Numbered from the stretch's first letter, positions 18,711 to 27,871 are shown. The stretch is DNA of 64,000 nucleotides from Borrelia puertoricensis (GCF_023035875.1 NZ_CP075391.1:1-64000), one strand, 5' to 3'. Translations and numbers: made by a program. Notes: generated by a model from the sequence alone, not told the origin.

Positions 18711-19514
18711 ATGAAACATAAAGTTTTTATTATTTTTTTAACAATATTGATTTTATTCATTGCTTGTGGCCCAAATAAACCTGATGATAGGGTAATGCCG
18801 AGAAATGAAGACACAGCAAAGACTCAAAAACAGCAAATAATTGACGACATACAAAATTTACTACAAACAGTAACGTCAATACTAAAAGTACATAATGATA
18901 ATGCTTGGAATGAGACTGCACAAGGATATAACCTCTCTGCTGCTAATCAACTATTTTCTGTAATTCAACATACTCCCCAAGGTCAAGCTGCTAAACTATA
19001 TAACACAAATGATGCTGATAGCAAAACAGCCAGAAGAGAAATGTACCTAGCATTTGAGTATAATAAAGACTACATTAAAGCTTTTGGTACACTTGCTAAC
19101 AAAATGGCAGCAAATGCTACAGCAACTCCTGCTATGAAGACTACCCTAGAGGGCATCGTGAATGGTATGAGAGAATATGTTAAAGCTTACTACTTACAAG
19201 CATTCGATACGATAAACAACAAAAAAGATGAACTTAAAAAGTTATCTCTTGATAATCTAAACACACTGCATGATAAAATTAATGCAATTCAAGAAGCAAA
19301 AACAAATATTGTAAATGCAGCAGATAAAATCAAAGAAGATTACGATAAAGACATAGAAGTTGGCAAAGCTACACCTAAAAATAAACTTAGAACTACTGCT
19401 ACCGCTACTGAAATAAAAGATTATCTAGAAAGCAAAAGAGGTGAATTTGAAAAGGAAATTAACACAATCAAACAAACAGCTAATGAAATTATAAATATTT
19501 TAACTTCACCTTAA
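18711..19514 (+). CDS. Family A lipoprotein 6 (ATG start)
   Basis: 267 residues. It is the only member of the HNDN subfamily starting with ATG (AAGGAGAATATTT then ATG), so initiation should be stronger than at its TTG-start neighbours. Signal ends LFIAC (Cys19), short linker. Core: SILKVHNDNAWNETAQGYNLSAANQLFSVIQH, ARREMYLAFEYNKDYIKAFGTLANKMAA, REYVKAYYLQAFDTINNKKDELKKLSLDNLNTL. It ends with the typical IKQTANEIINILTSP. Confidence 0.85.
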   Translation: MKHKVFIIFLTILILFIACGPNKPDDRVMPRNEDTAKTQKQQIIDDIQNLLQTVTSILKVHNDNAWNETAQGYNLSAANQLFSVIQHTPQGQAAKLYNTNDADSKTARREMYLAFEYNKDYIKAFGTLANKMAANATATPAMKTTLEGIVNGMREYVKAYYLQAFDTINNKKDELKKLSLDNLNTLHDKINAIQEAKTNIVNAADKIKEDYDKDIEVGKATPKNKLRTTATATEIKDYLESKRGEFEKEINTIKQTANEIINILTSP

Positions 19515-19574
19515 TTCACATTAGTTAATGTGATATAAAACATATAAATATCATTACAAAATTTACTGTAATAT

Positions 19575-19600
19575 AAGAGAAGAACGTTTGTTCTTCTCTT
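19575..19600 (+). terminator. Array hairpin after family A gene 6
   Basis: AAGAGAAGAAC / GTTCTTCTCTT with GTTT loop; 11-bp stem (the outermost pair is lost relative to 15633-15660). Confidence 0.68.
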
Positions 19601-19688
19601 GCTTATATGTAAATCAAAGAATATTGCATCCCAATAGAGATTATTATAGAGATTGTCATTTTGTCCGACTTATTATCTCGTCATTTCC

Positions 19689-19717
19689 TTGATATTCAAA
19701 TCAAATCTATATATAAT
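19689..19717 (+). promoter_or_regulatory. Promoter of family A gene 7
   Basis: TTGATA-17-TATAAT. The spacer starts TTCAAATCAA; the one-base change leaves the TTGAT/ATCAA arms intact. Confidence 0.72.
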
Positions 19718-19790
19718 ACAAGTTATTAATCATTACTAACTAAATCTTTTTATAAAGTAGTTTAATCTTATTAAAAATGAGGAGAATATT

Positions 19791-20636
19791 TTGAAATATA
19801 AAGTTTTTATTATCTTTTTAACAATATTGATTTTATTCTTTGCTTGTAACCAAAATAAAACTGGCAGGACAAAGCCGCCTACGACAAAACCAACAAACCC
19901 GCCGAAACCGCTAACAGAAGAGGCTCAAAAACAGCAAGAGGCTCAAAAACAGCAAGAGGCTCAAAAACAGCAAGAGGCTCAAAAACAGCAAATAGTTGAC
20001 GACATAAAAAATTTACTACAAACAGTAACGCCAATACTAAAAACACATAATGATAATACTTGGAACGAGACTGCACAAGGATATAACCTCGCTGGTCAAG
20101 ATCAAATATTTTCTGCAATTCACCATACTCACCAAAAATACGAATTTAATAAACGATATAACGCAAATAATGATGAGAGTAAAGCAGCCAGAAGAGAAGT
20201 ATACCTAGCACTTGAGTATAATAAAGAATACATTAACGCTTTTGCTACATCTATTAACAAAACAACAGAACGTGCTAGACAAAGTATTAATGTACATGAG
20301 AGCATAGAGGCCATCTTAAATTATATGAGAGAGTATGCCAAAGCTTACTACTTACAAGCATTCAATACTCTAAACAACAAAAAAGATGAACTTGAAAAGT
20401 TATCTCTTGCCAATCTAAAAACACTGCTCAATAAAATTAATGCAATTCAAGAAGCAAAAACAAATATTGTAAATATAGCACTTAAACTCAAAGAAAATTT
20501 CGATACAAACATAAAAGTTGGTGACGTTAACGTTGACATACAAATCAAAGAAAACGAACAAGATGAATTTGAAAAGGAAATTAACACAATCAAACAAGCA
20601 GCTAATGACATTACGAAGATTTTAACTTTACCTTAA
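19791..20636 (+). CDS. Family A lipoprotein 7 with EAQKQQ repeats
   Basis: 281 residues from TTG 19791 (GAGGAGAATATT); signal ends LFFAC (Cys19). A PPTTKPTNPPKP linker is followed by four EAQKQQ hexapeptides (about residues 44-67). These expand the segment that occurs once in the sister genes, just before IVDDIKNLLQTVTPIL, so the repeat lengthens the first helix. Core: ILKTHNDNTWNETAQGYNLAGQDQIFSAIHH, ARREVYLALEYNKEYINAFATSINKTTE. The C-terminal portion after KVGDVNVD is shorter than in the siblings. Confidence 0.85.
   Translation: MKYKVFIIFLTILILFFACNQNKTGRTKPPTTKPTNPPKPLTEEAQKQQEAQKQQEAQKQQEAQKQQIVDDIKNLLQTVTPILKTHNDNTWNETAQGYNLAGQDQIFSAIHHTHQKYEFNKRYNANNDESKAARREVYLALEYNKEYINAFATSINKTTERARQSINVHESIEAILNYMREYAKAYYLQAFNTLNNKKDELEKLSLANLKTLLNKINAIQEAKTNIVNIALKLKENFDTNIKVGDVNVDIQIKENEQDEFEKEINTIKQAANDITKILTLP
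19919..19990 (+). repeat. 18-bp tandem repeat (EAQKQQ)
   Basis: GAGGCTCAAAAACAGCAA repeated four times, the last copy running into AATAGTTGACG. In-frame duplication of a native helix segment. Confidence 0.9.
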
Positions 20637-20695
20637 TTCACATTAATTAATGTGATATAAAACACATAAATATCATTACAAAATTTACTGTAATA

Positions 20696-20723
20696 TAAGA
20701 GAAGAACATTTATTCTTCTCTTA
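20696..20723 (+). terminator. Array hairpin after family A gene 7
   Basis: TAAGAGAAGAA / TTCTTCTCTTA with loop CATTTA. The inner C-G pair is lost but the outer stem is kept. Confidence 0.66.
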
Positions 20724-20834
20724 CTTATATGTACTCTTACTCATGTGTAAATCAAATAATATTGCATCCCAATATCCCAATAGAGATTGTCATAAATATT
20801 ATCATTTTGAGCCATTTATTATCTCGTCATTTAC

Positions 20835-20863
20835 TTGATATTTAAATCAAATCCACATATAAT
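20835..20863 (+). promoter_or_regulatory. Promoter of family A gene 8
   Basis: TTGATA-17-TATAAT, dyad TTGATATTTAAATCAA present. Confidence 0.72.
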
Positions 20864-20942
20864 ACTCAATACTAGTTAATAACGAGTATTAACTAAAACT
20901 TTTATAAATTTGTTTAATCTTATTAAAAATAAGGAGAATATT

Positions 20943-21752
20943 TTGAAACATAAATTTTTTATTATTTTTTTATCAATATTGATTTTATTCTTTGCTTGTA
21001 ACCAAAATAAAACTGGCAGGACAAACCCGCCGAAACCGATGACAGAAGAAGAGGCTCAAAAACAACAAATAGTTGACGACATAAAAAATTTACTACAAAC
21101 AGTAACGCCAATACTAAGAGTACATAATGATAATAATTGGGACGAGGATCCACAAGGATATAACCTCTTTGGTTCTGATAGATTTCAACTATTTGATGTA
21201 ATTGACCATACTCCCAAAAAATACGAACCATATAACGCAAATAATGATGTGAGTAAAGCAGCCAGAAGAGAAGTATACCTAGCATTTGAGTATAATAAAG
21301 ACTACCTTAACGCTTTTGCTACAATTGCTAACAAATTAGAACAATACGCTAGAGGCGATTATCCTACAAATGAGCACGTAAGGAAGCGCGTGTTAAATAT
21401 AAGAGAGTATGCCAAAGCTTACTACTTACAAGCATTCGATACTATAAACAACAAAAAAGATGAACTTGAAAAGTTATCTCTCGAGAATCTAAACACACTG
21501 CACAATAAAATTAATGCAATTCAAGAAGCAAAAACAAATATTGTAAATATAGCACATAAAATTAAAGAAGATTACGATGCAAAGATACAAGTTGGTAGCG
21601 GTACACTTCAAAGTGAAGTTAAAACTCAAGAGCACTCTTCTGAAATATACGCATACATAGCAAGCAAAATCAAAGAAGGTGAATTTGAAAAAAACCTTAA
21701 CACAATCAAACAAGAAGCTAATGAAATTATAAATATTTTAACTTTACCTTAA
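20943..21752 (+). CDS. Family A lipoprotein 8 (near-identical to gene 10)
   Basis: 269 residues from TTG 20943. Signal ends LFFAC (Cys19); linker NQNKTGRTNPPKPMTEEE. Core: ILRVHNDNNWDEDPQGYNLFGSDRFQLFDVIDHTPKKYEPY, ARREVYLAFEYNKDYLNAFATIANKLEQYARGDYP. The protein differs from the one encoded at 23200-24009 at only three residues (Asp/Glu, Asn/Ser, Gln/Lys). The flanking promoter and terminator are also nearly the same, which points to a very recent duplication or to gene conversion. Confidence 0.85.
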   Translation: MKHKFFIIFLSILILFFACNQNKTGRTNPPKPMTEEEAQKQQIVDDIKNLLQTVTPILRVHNDNNWDEDPQGYNLFGSDRFQLFDVIDHTPKKYEPYNANNDVSKAARREVYLAFEYNKDYLNAFATIANKLEQYARGDYPTNEHVRKRVLNIREYAKAYYLQAFDTINNKKDELEKLSLENLNTLHNKINAIQEAKTNIVNIAHKIKEDYDAKIQVGSGTLQSEVKTQEHSSEIYAYIASKIKEGEFEKNLNTIKQEANEIINILTLP

Positions 21753-21811
21753 TTCACATTAATTAATGTGATATAAAACACATAAATATCATTACAAAAT
21801 TTACTGTAATA

Positions 21812-21839
21812 TAAGAGAAGAACATTTATTCTTCTCTTA
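21812..21839 (+). terminator. Array hairpin after family A gene 8
   Basis: Same hairpin form as at 20696-20723 (loop CATTTA). Confidence 0.66.
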
Positions 21840-21926
21840 CTCATGTGTAAATCAAATAATATTGCATCCCAATAGAGATTATCATAAATATTATCATTTT
21901 ATCCGACTTATTATCTCGACATTTCC

Positions 21927-21955
21927 TTGATATTCAAATCAAATCTATATATAAT
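21927..21955 (+). promoter_or_regulatory. Promoter of family A gene 9
   Basis: TTGATA-17-TATAAT with TTCAAATCAA spacer start; arms of the dyad intact. Confidence 0.72.
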
Positions 21956-22045
21956 ACTCAATACTAGTTAATAACGATTATTAACTAAAACTTTTTATAA
22001 ATATAGTTGATAAGTTTGTTTAATATTAACAATAAGGAGAATGTT

Positions 22046-22891
22046 TTGAAACATAAATTTTTTATTATTTTTTTATCAATATTGATTTTATTCTTTGCTT
22101 GTAACCAAAATAAAACTTGTGATGAAACACTGCTGAAACCGCCGACAGGACAAAACACAGAAGAAGAAACAATAAACACAGAAAACAAAGAAGAGGCTCA
22201 AAAACAACAAATAGTTGACGACATAAAAAATTTACTACAAACAGTAACGCCAATACTAAGAGTACATAATGATAATGCTTGGGACGAGGATGCACAAGGA
22301 TATAACCTCTCTGGTCAAGGTCAAATATTTTCTGTAATTAACCATAATACTACTCTTGACAAAGGTATAATGTTTTTTAGAGTATATAACAACAATGATG
22401 ATGGTAGTAAAATAGCCAGAAGAGAAGTATACCTAGCATTTGAGTATAATAAAGACTACATTAACGCTTTTGCTACACTTGCTAACAAATTAGTAGAACG
22501 TACTACAAAATATGATGTAAGTAAGGCCGTAGAGGATATTATGAAAGATATCAGAGAGTATGCTAAAGCTTACTACTTACAAGCATTCGATATGATAAAC
22601 AAAAAAAAAGATGAACTTAAAAAGTTATCTCTTGATAATCTAAACACACTGCATGACAAAATTAATGAAATTCAAGAAGCAAAAACAAATATTGTAAATA
22701 TAGTACATAAAATTAAAGAAGATTACGATACAAAGATAAAAGTTGGTAGCGCTACACTTCAAACTATTTCTACTGCTACCGATACTGAAATAATAGATTA
22801 CCTAAACAGCAAACGAGTTGAATTTGCAAATGACATTAACACAATCAAACAAGAAGCTAATGAAATTACGAATATTTTAACTTCACCTTAA
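22046..22891 (+). CDS. Family A lipoprotein 9
   Basis: 281 residues from TTG 22046; signal ends LFFAC (Cys19). It is the only member with a second Cys just after the anchor (NQNKTCDETLLKPP); a disulphide or unpaired thiol near the membrane is possible. The linker is Glu/Asn-rich (EEETINTENKEEAQKQQ). Core: ILRVHNDNAWDEDAQGYNLSGQGQIFSVINH, an extra loop TTLDKGIMFFRVYNN, ARREVYLAFEYNKDYINAFATLANKLVE, and a tail KVGSATLQTISTATDTEI that mixes features of genes 6 and 8. Confidence 0.84.
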   Translation: MKHKFFIIFLSILILFFACNQNKTCDETLLKPPTGQNTEEETINTENKEEAQKQQIVDDIKNLLQTVTPILRVHNDNAWDEDAQGYNLSGQGQIFSVINHNTTLDKGIMFFRVYNNNDDGSKIARREVYLAFEYNKDYINAFATLANKLVERTTKYDVSKAVEDIMKDIREYAKAYYLQAFDMINKKKDELKKLSLDNLNTLHDKINEIQEAKTNIVNIVHKIKEDYDTKIKVGSATLQTISTATDTEIIDYLNSKRVEFANDINTIKQEANEITNILTSP

Positions 22892-22960
22892 TTCACATTA
22901 GTTCACATTAGTTAATGTGATATAAAACACATAAATATCATTACAAAATTTACTGTAATA

Positions 22961-22988
22961 TAAGAGAAGAACGTTTGTTCTTCTCTTA
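22961..22988 (+). terminator. Array hairpin after family A gene 9
   Basis: TAAGAGAAGAAC-GTTT-GTTCTTCTCTTA, perfect 12-bp stem. The preceding palindrome region is partly duplicated (TTCACATTAGTTCACATTAG). Confidence 0.7.
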
Positions 22989-23091
22989 CTTATGTGTACT
23001 CTTACTCATGTGTAAATCAAATAATATTGCATCCCAATAGAGATTATCATAAATATTATCATTTTGAGCCATTTATTATTTCGTCATTTAC

Positions 23092-23120
23092 TTGATATTT
23101 AAATCAAATCCACATATAAT
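23092..23120 (+). promoter_or_regulatory. Promoter of family A gene 10
   Basis: TTGATA-17-TATAAT, dyad present; identical in form to the promoter of gene 8. Confidence 0.72.
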
Positions 23121-23199
23121 ACTCAATACTAGTTAATAACGAGTATTAACTAAAATTTTTATAAATTTGTTTAATCTTATTAAAAATAAGGAGAATATT

Positions 23200-24009
23200 T
23201 TGAAACATAAATTTTTTATTATTTTTTTATCAATATTGATTTTATTCTTTGCTTGTAACCAAAATAAAACTGGCAGGACAAACCCGCCGAAACCGATGAC
23301 AGAAGAAGAGGCTCAAAAACAACAAATAGTTGACGACATAAAAAATTTACTACAAACAGTAACGCCAATACTAAGAGTACATAATGATAATAATTGGGAA
23401 GAGGATCCACAAGGATATAACCTCTTTGGTTCTGATAGATTTCAACTATTTGATGTAATTGACCATACTCCCAAAAAATACGAACCATATAACGCAAATA
23501 ATGATGTGAGTAAAGCAGCCAGAAGAGAAGTATACCTAGCATTTGAGTATAATAAAGACTACCTTAACGCTTTTGCTACAATTGCTAACAAATTAGAACA
23601 ATACGCTAGAGGCGATTATCCTACAAATGAGCACGTAAGGAAGCGCGTGTTAAGTATAAGAGAGTATGCCAAAGCTTACTACTTACAAGCATTCGATACT
23701 ATAAACAACAAAAAAGATGAACTTGAAAAGTTATCTCTCGAGAATCTAAACACACTGCACAATAAAATTAATGCAATTAAAGAAGCAAAAACAAATATTG
23801 TAAATATAGCACATAAAATTAAAGAAGATTACGATGCAAAGATACAAGTTGGTAGCGGTACACTTCAAAGTGAAGTTAAAACTCAAGAGCACTCTTCTGA
23901 AATATACGCATACATAGCAAGCAAAATCAAAGAAGGTGAATTTGAAAAAAACCTTAACACAATCAAACAAGAAGCTAATGAAATTATAAATATTTTAACT
24001 TTACCTTAA
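23200..24009 (+). CDS. Family A lipoprotein 10 (near-identical to gene 8)
   Basis: 269 residues from TTG 23200; signal ends LFFAC (Cys19). It differs from gene 8 by NNWEEDPQ for NNWDEDPQ, VLSIREY for VLNIREY and NAIKEAKTN for NAIQEAKTN. The gene between the two copies is clearly different, so simple tandem duplication of one gene does not explain the order. Either a two-gene block was duplicated or the copies were homogenised. Confidence 0.85.
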   Translation: MKHKFFIIFLSILILFFACNQNKTGRTNPPKPMTEEEAQKQQIVDDIKNLLQTVTPILRVHNDNNWEEDPQGYNLFGSDRFQLFDVIDHTPKKYEPYNANNDVSKAARREVYLAFEYNKDYLNAFATIANKLEQYARGDYPTNEHVRKRVLSIREYAKAYYLQAFDTINNKKDELEKLSLENLNTLHNKINAIKEAKTNIVNIAHKIKEDYDAKIQVGSGTLQSEVKTQEHSSEIYAYIASKIKEGEFEKNLNTIKQEANEIINILTLP

Positions 24010-24068
24010 TTCACATTAGTTAATGTGATATAAAACACATAAATATCATTACAAAATTTACTGTAATA

Positions 24069-24096
24069 TAAGAGAAGAACATTTGTTCTTCTCTTA
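24069..24096 (+). terminator. Array hairpin after family A gene 10
   Basis: TAAGAGAAGAAC-ATTT-GTTCTTCTCTTA, perfect 12-bp stem. Confidence 0.7.
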
Positions 24097-24207
24097 CTTA
24101 TGTGTACTCTTACTCATGTGTAAATCAAATAATATTGCATCCCAATATCCCAATAGAGATTATTATAAAGACTGTCATTTTGTCCGACTTATTATCTCGT
24201 CATTTCC

Positions 24208-24236
24208 TTGATATTCAAATCAAATCCACATATAAT
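24208..24236 (+). promoter_or_regulatory. Promoter of family A gene 11
   Basis: TTGATA-17-TATAAT with TTCAAATCAA spacer start. The protein it drives belongs to another subfamily, so the promoter spread independently of the coding type. Confidence 0.72.
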
Positions 24237-24323
24237 ACAAGTTATTAACTGTTATTCGCTTATACTTAATTATAAATCACGTTAATAACTTAGTTTAATT
24301 TTATTAAAAATAAGGAGAATGTT

Positions 24324-25382
24324 TTGAAATATGTAATTTCTGTTGTTATTTTCACCATTACTTTAATAACCCTTAACTGTAAAATGGATCCTAGTAAGAC
24401 TGCAAAATTAGAAAAAGTACTACAAGAAGCAGAAGATGCAAAACAAATAGCATTAGAAATGCAAACAACAAGAGCAGATGTAGAATTAGACGCAAAAATA
24501 AAAGCAATAGAAGCAGAAGCAGAAATGGAAGCACAAAGAATCACAGAATCTGAAGCAACACTAGTAGAATCAATAAAGGAAATAAAACAAAAAATCGCAA
24601 TATCATCAAAAACAGAAAGCGAAATTGCAAAACAAGAATTGCAACAAGCACAAAACGAAAAACTAGAAGCAAAAAAACAAATAATAAGAATAACAAATGA
24701 AATGAATCAATATTCAAAACAGTTAATAATTGCTAAATTAAAACTTAAAATTGAAAATATCGAAACAATATTAAACATACACACAGACCCCAATTGGCCT
24801 GAACCTATTGATCAATTTGGCATATCACATTCATTACAAACATGGAAAGACCTGAAAAGATTTAGCTCAATGGACATAAAAAAACATGATCCACAAAAAA
24901 CATACTTCTTAAATAACGAAAGATCTGCCAATGAGAGAAGAAACTTTTACTTAGCTTTTAAATACAATAAAACCAAAATCCAAAAATACGGCGAAATTTT
25001 TCATAGATTAATATTGGCTCAACTATATTATGAAACCACAGAGATTACCAATTTAATAATTAATTATGCTATGATTTACTTTCAAACCGCGTTAATGACA
25101 CTGCATAACAAACAAGATAAGCTTAATTTTTTAAGTCTAGAGGATCTAATCAATCTTAAAGAAAAATTCGATGAAATTGAACAAAAAAGTAAGATTTTTG
25201 AAAATCACCTTACAACACTATACGATGACTACCACAATAATCAGCATAATATTAAAGACGGTCATTATACAAAAATAATAAATTACATGAATAATCAAAA
25301 CTACAGACAAAAACTTCAAGAACCAATGGACATCATAACAAACATAAGTTCACAGATCACACATATACTTAAAATAATATAA
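24324..25382 (+). CDS. Family A lipoprotein 11 with coiled-coil stalk
   Basis: 352 residues from TTG 24324; signal ends LITLNC (Cys19). Residues about 20-130 form a long Ala/Glu/Lys coiled coil (KVLQEAEDAKQIALEMQ, IKAIEAEAEMEAQRI) not found in the preceding genes. The PFam54-type core follows: LNIHTDPNWPEPIDQFGISHSL, NERRNFYLAFKYNKTKIQKYGEIFHRL, YFQTALMTLHNKQDKLNFLSLEDLINLKEKFDEIEQ and LYDDYHNNQHNIK. The stalk should hold the helical head well off the outer membrane. Confidence 0.83.
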   Translation: MKYVISVVIFTITLITLNCKMDPSKTAKLEKVLQEAEDAKQIALEMQTTRADVELDAKIKAIEAEAEMEAQRITESEATLVESIKEIKQKIAISSKTESEIAKQELQQAQNEKLEAKKQIIRITNEMNQYSKQLIIAKLKLKIENIETILNIHTDPNWPEPIDQFGISHSLQTWKDLKRFSSMDIKKHDPQKTYFLNNERSANERRNFYLAFKYNKTKIQKYGEIFHRLILAQLYYETTEITNLIINYAMIYFQTALMTLHNKQDKLNFLSLEDLINLKEKFDEIEQKSKIFENHLTTLYDDYHNNQHNIKDGHYTKIINYMNNQNYRQKLQEPMDIITNISSQITHILKII

Positions 25383-25540
25383 AAGCTTTTATCTAATATC
25401 AATTTCCATTAACTTAAACCATCTACTTCAATATCCATATAGCACCTACATTCAAATTTATTAAATTCAATATCAAAACAACCATCAGGATAGCTATATT
25501 TCTTAAGATAAATATCTTAAGAAACCTTAATCCAGCAATC

Positions 25541-25569
25541 TTGATATTAAAATCCAATAAATGTATAAT
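25541..25569 (+). promoter_or_regulatory. Promoter of family A gene 12
   Basis: TTGATA-17-TATAAT. The spacer diverges from TTTAAATCAA, so the dyad is absent. An AAGATAAATATCTT palindrome lies about 35 bases upstream. Confidence 0.62.
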
Positions 25570-25641
25570 CACCTTTAAACAAACATTATAAATAAAATAA
25601 TAGCCGTTAATTAATTTATTTTTAAAAAAGAGGAGAATATT

Positions 25642-26721
25642 TTGAAGCACAAATTGCCTGTTATGCTTATTTTAATTACTATTATTACATGCAAAGCAGT
25701 AGATCTTGGCAAGGCTGAAAAATTAGAAAGAGCACTAAAAGAACAAGAAATAAAAATAATAAAAGAAACAAAAAAATCAAAAACAAAAGTAATAATAGCA
25801 GAAGCTAAATTAAAAACAGCAAAAGAAGCAACTGAAGAAGCATTAAAAACAATAATATTATCAGCAACAGAAATAAAAGAAGCACAAGAAACATCAGAAA
25901 AGTCAAACAAGGAAAAAGAAGACGCAAAAAATGAAAAAGCGCAAATAGAGAGAGAAAAACTAGAAATAAAAAACAATACAAAACAATTAGAAGTACAATT
26001 GAAAGAAAAATGGAATCAACAGCAAACACAATTTGAATTTGATAAAGCCAAGCTTGAACTAAAACGCAAAACTAAAGATATCGAAAAACTACTAATTATA
26101 TACGATAATGATTATGGAATTGAACCGTCTGATCAATTTGGAATGCATGATAAGAATTCCAACAATAAGGCATTTGATATACTCTATCAAGGCCTAAATC
26201 CATATCATCATGCCGACAATAAGAAGTCTAGAGAAAAAATTTACTTGGTTTTTGAGTACAAAGATATTTATATTCAATCTCTTGGAGAAATTCTTAACAA
26301 AATTGCAAAGGATTCTTACCTGCCACCTGATCAGGCAAAACAAAAAACTCTTAAGCAAGAGCAGGCTAACACCTTACTAAACGAGATCATAGAAAATATT
26401 CATGAATATTTTACTCACTACTTTGAAGGTGCATTCAAAATACTTAGTGATCAACAAAATAGAATTGATATGTTAAATCTTAGTGATTTAAAAACACTTT
26501 TAAACAAACTTGATGAACTTCAAAAAATAAAAGATACCTGCAAAATGTACGCAGAAACAATTTACAATGATTTTAAGAATGACAAAGATCAAATTAGAAC
26601 TGAGGGTTTTAAAGAATTAGAAGAATATATAACTAATCATGAATACAGAAAAATTTTTAAAGATACAATTGAACAAATAAAAACATTAAACACTCAAATT
26701 AGCAATATCATATACAAATAA
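25642..26721 (+). CDS. Family A lipoprotein 12 with coiled-coil stalk
   Basis: 359 residues from TTG 25642; signal ends ITIITC (Cys17). Coiled coil to about residue 145, ending KRKTKDIEKLL. Core: IYDNDYGIEPSDQFGMHDKNSNNKAFDIL, SREKIYLVFEYKDIYIQSLGEILNKIA, YFTHYFEGAFKILSDQQNRIDMLNLSDLKTLLNKLDELQKI. A block around 26515-26600 encoding LDELQKI...DTCKMYAETIYNDFKNDKDQI is almost identical in DNA to 27515-27600 of the next gene, although the rest of the two genes differs. That is a conversion tract. Confidence 0.83.
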   Translation: MKHKLPVMLILITIITCKAVDLGKAEKLERALKEQEIKIIKETKKSKTKVIIAEAKLKTAKEATEEALKTIILSATEIKEAQETSEKSNKEKEDAKNEKAQIEREKLEIKNNTKQLEVQLKEKWNQQQTQFEFDKAKLELKRKTKDIEKLLIIYDNDYGIEPSDQFGMHDKNSNNKAFDILYQGLNPYHHADNKKSREKIYLVFEYKDIYIQSLGEILNKIAKDSYLPPDQAKQKTLKQEQANTLLNEIIENIHEYFTHYFEGAFKILSDQQNRIDMLNLSDLKTLLNKLDELQKIKDTCKMYAETIYNDFKNDKDQIRTEGFKELEEYITNHEYRKIFKDTIEQIKTLNTQISNIIYK

Positions 26722-26761
26722 CCATATCAAATAGATATTTTGATAGCTATTCTTAACAAAC

Positions 26762-26790
26762 TTGATATAAAAACCCAATAAATATATATT
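26762..26790 (+). promoter_or_regulatory. Promoter of family A gene 13
   Basis: TTGATA-17-TATATT; -10 imperfect, dyad absent. Confidence 0.5.
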
Positions 26791-26854
26791 GTTATTTAAT
26801 AAACATTAACAAATAATAGGTTAATTGGCCTATTTTAAAAATAAGGGAGATATT

Positions 26855-27718
26855 TTGAAGCACAAATTAGCTATAACGTTTACTATAATCACTTTAATTA
26901 TCACTACCACCTGCAAATCGAATTTTGGAGAGAACTCAGAATTAGAAAAAGCACTAAAGAAAGCAAAATATGCAAAGCAAGAAGCCTTAAAAATCTTAAA
27001 AACGCAAACAACAAGCACAGATAATGAACTTAACAGACAAAAAAAACTTATAATAGCCATATTAAAAAACAAAACTACAAGGGCCAAATATACATTAAAG
27101 ATACACAAAAATGATATTTGGAGAGAGAATAACGATCCATACGGAATGAATGAGCAAGGCCAAGCATTTCATGTAGCTAAGAATAGCGATAATGATGAAA
27201 TTTATTCAAGTGATCGCAATAAAACTGCTAGAAAACTAATTTATTTAGCCTTTGAGCACCGCCTACCAGCCATTACAAATTTTGGAAAAATCCTAAATAA
27301 ATTAGCAGAGAGTGCTGATACTAACACTAATCATGCACCAAATGAATATGACATCAAAACAGAATACAATATTTTCATAGAAAACATCCTATCAGAAGCA
27401 AAAAAATATGCACATAATTACTTTGAATTTGCATTAATACCACTGTATGAAAAACAAGATAAACTGAGTTCGCTAAGTTTAGAGACCCTAAACAACCTTA
27501 AAGACAAATTTGATGAACTTCAAAAGATAAGAGATACTTGCAAAATGTACGCAGAAACAATTTACAATGATTTTAAGAATGACAAAGATCAAATTAAAAG
27601 TAATGCTGCCAAACTAAAGAATTATATAAGTCAAAACTATAAACAAAAATTCCTAAACTCCTTTGCAAAAACAGAAACATTAGCTAATGAGATTAAAGAA
27701 ATTTTAGATACAATATAA
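26855..27718 (+). CDS. Family A lipoprotein 13
   Basis: 287 residues from TTG 26855, with AAGGGAGATATT upstream; signal ends ITTTC (Cys20). Only a short charged stalk. Core: LKIHKNDIWRENNDPYGMNEQGQAFHVA, ARKLIYLAFEHRLPAITNFGKILNKLAES, YAHNYFEFALIPLYEKQDKLSSLSLETLNNLKDKFDELQKI, and the converted CKMYAETIYNDFKNDKDQI block shared with gene 12. The usual Tyr-Asn/Asp of the FEY(N/D) motif is replaced by FEHRL. Confidence 0.82.
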   Translation: MKHKLAITFTIITLIITTTCKSNFGENSELEKALKKAKYAKQEALKILKTQTTSTDNELNRQKKLIIAILKNKTTRAKYTLKIHKNDIWRENNDPYGMNEQGQAFHVAKNSDNDEIYSSDRNKTARKLIYLAFEHRLPAITNFGKILNKLAESADTNTNHAPNEYDIKTEYNIFIENILSEAKKYAHNYFEFALIPLYEKQDKLSSLSLETLNNLKDKFDELQKIRDTCKMYAETIYNDFKNDKDQIKSNAAKLKNYISQNYKQKFLNSFAKTETLANEIKEILDTI

Positions 27719-27838
27719 ACACTATACGCTCAAAAAAAACTTTAATAACTCTACTAAGAGTAAAGAAACACATTTCTGCTCCTTTTTTGCACACATATTT
27801 TATACGCATAATCCCTAAACACATAAAACAATAATATC

Positions 27839-27871
27839 ATTACTATTACTATTACTATTACTATTACTATT
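27839..27871 (+). repeat. Hexanucleotide tract (TATTAC)n upstream of family A gene 14
   Basis: About five and a half copies of TATTAC, roughly 140 bases before the next start codon. It may lie upstream of or within the promoter region, so length changes could alter spacing. No TTGATA-17-TATAAT promoter is seen for the next gene. Confidence 0.8.
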
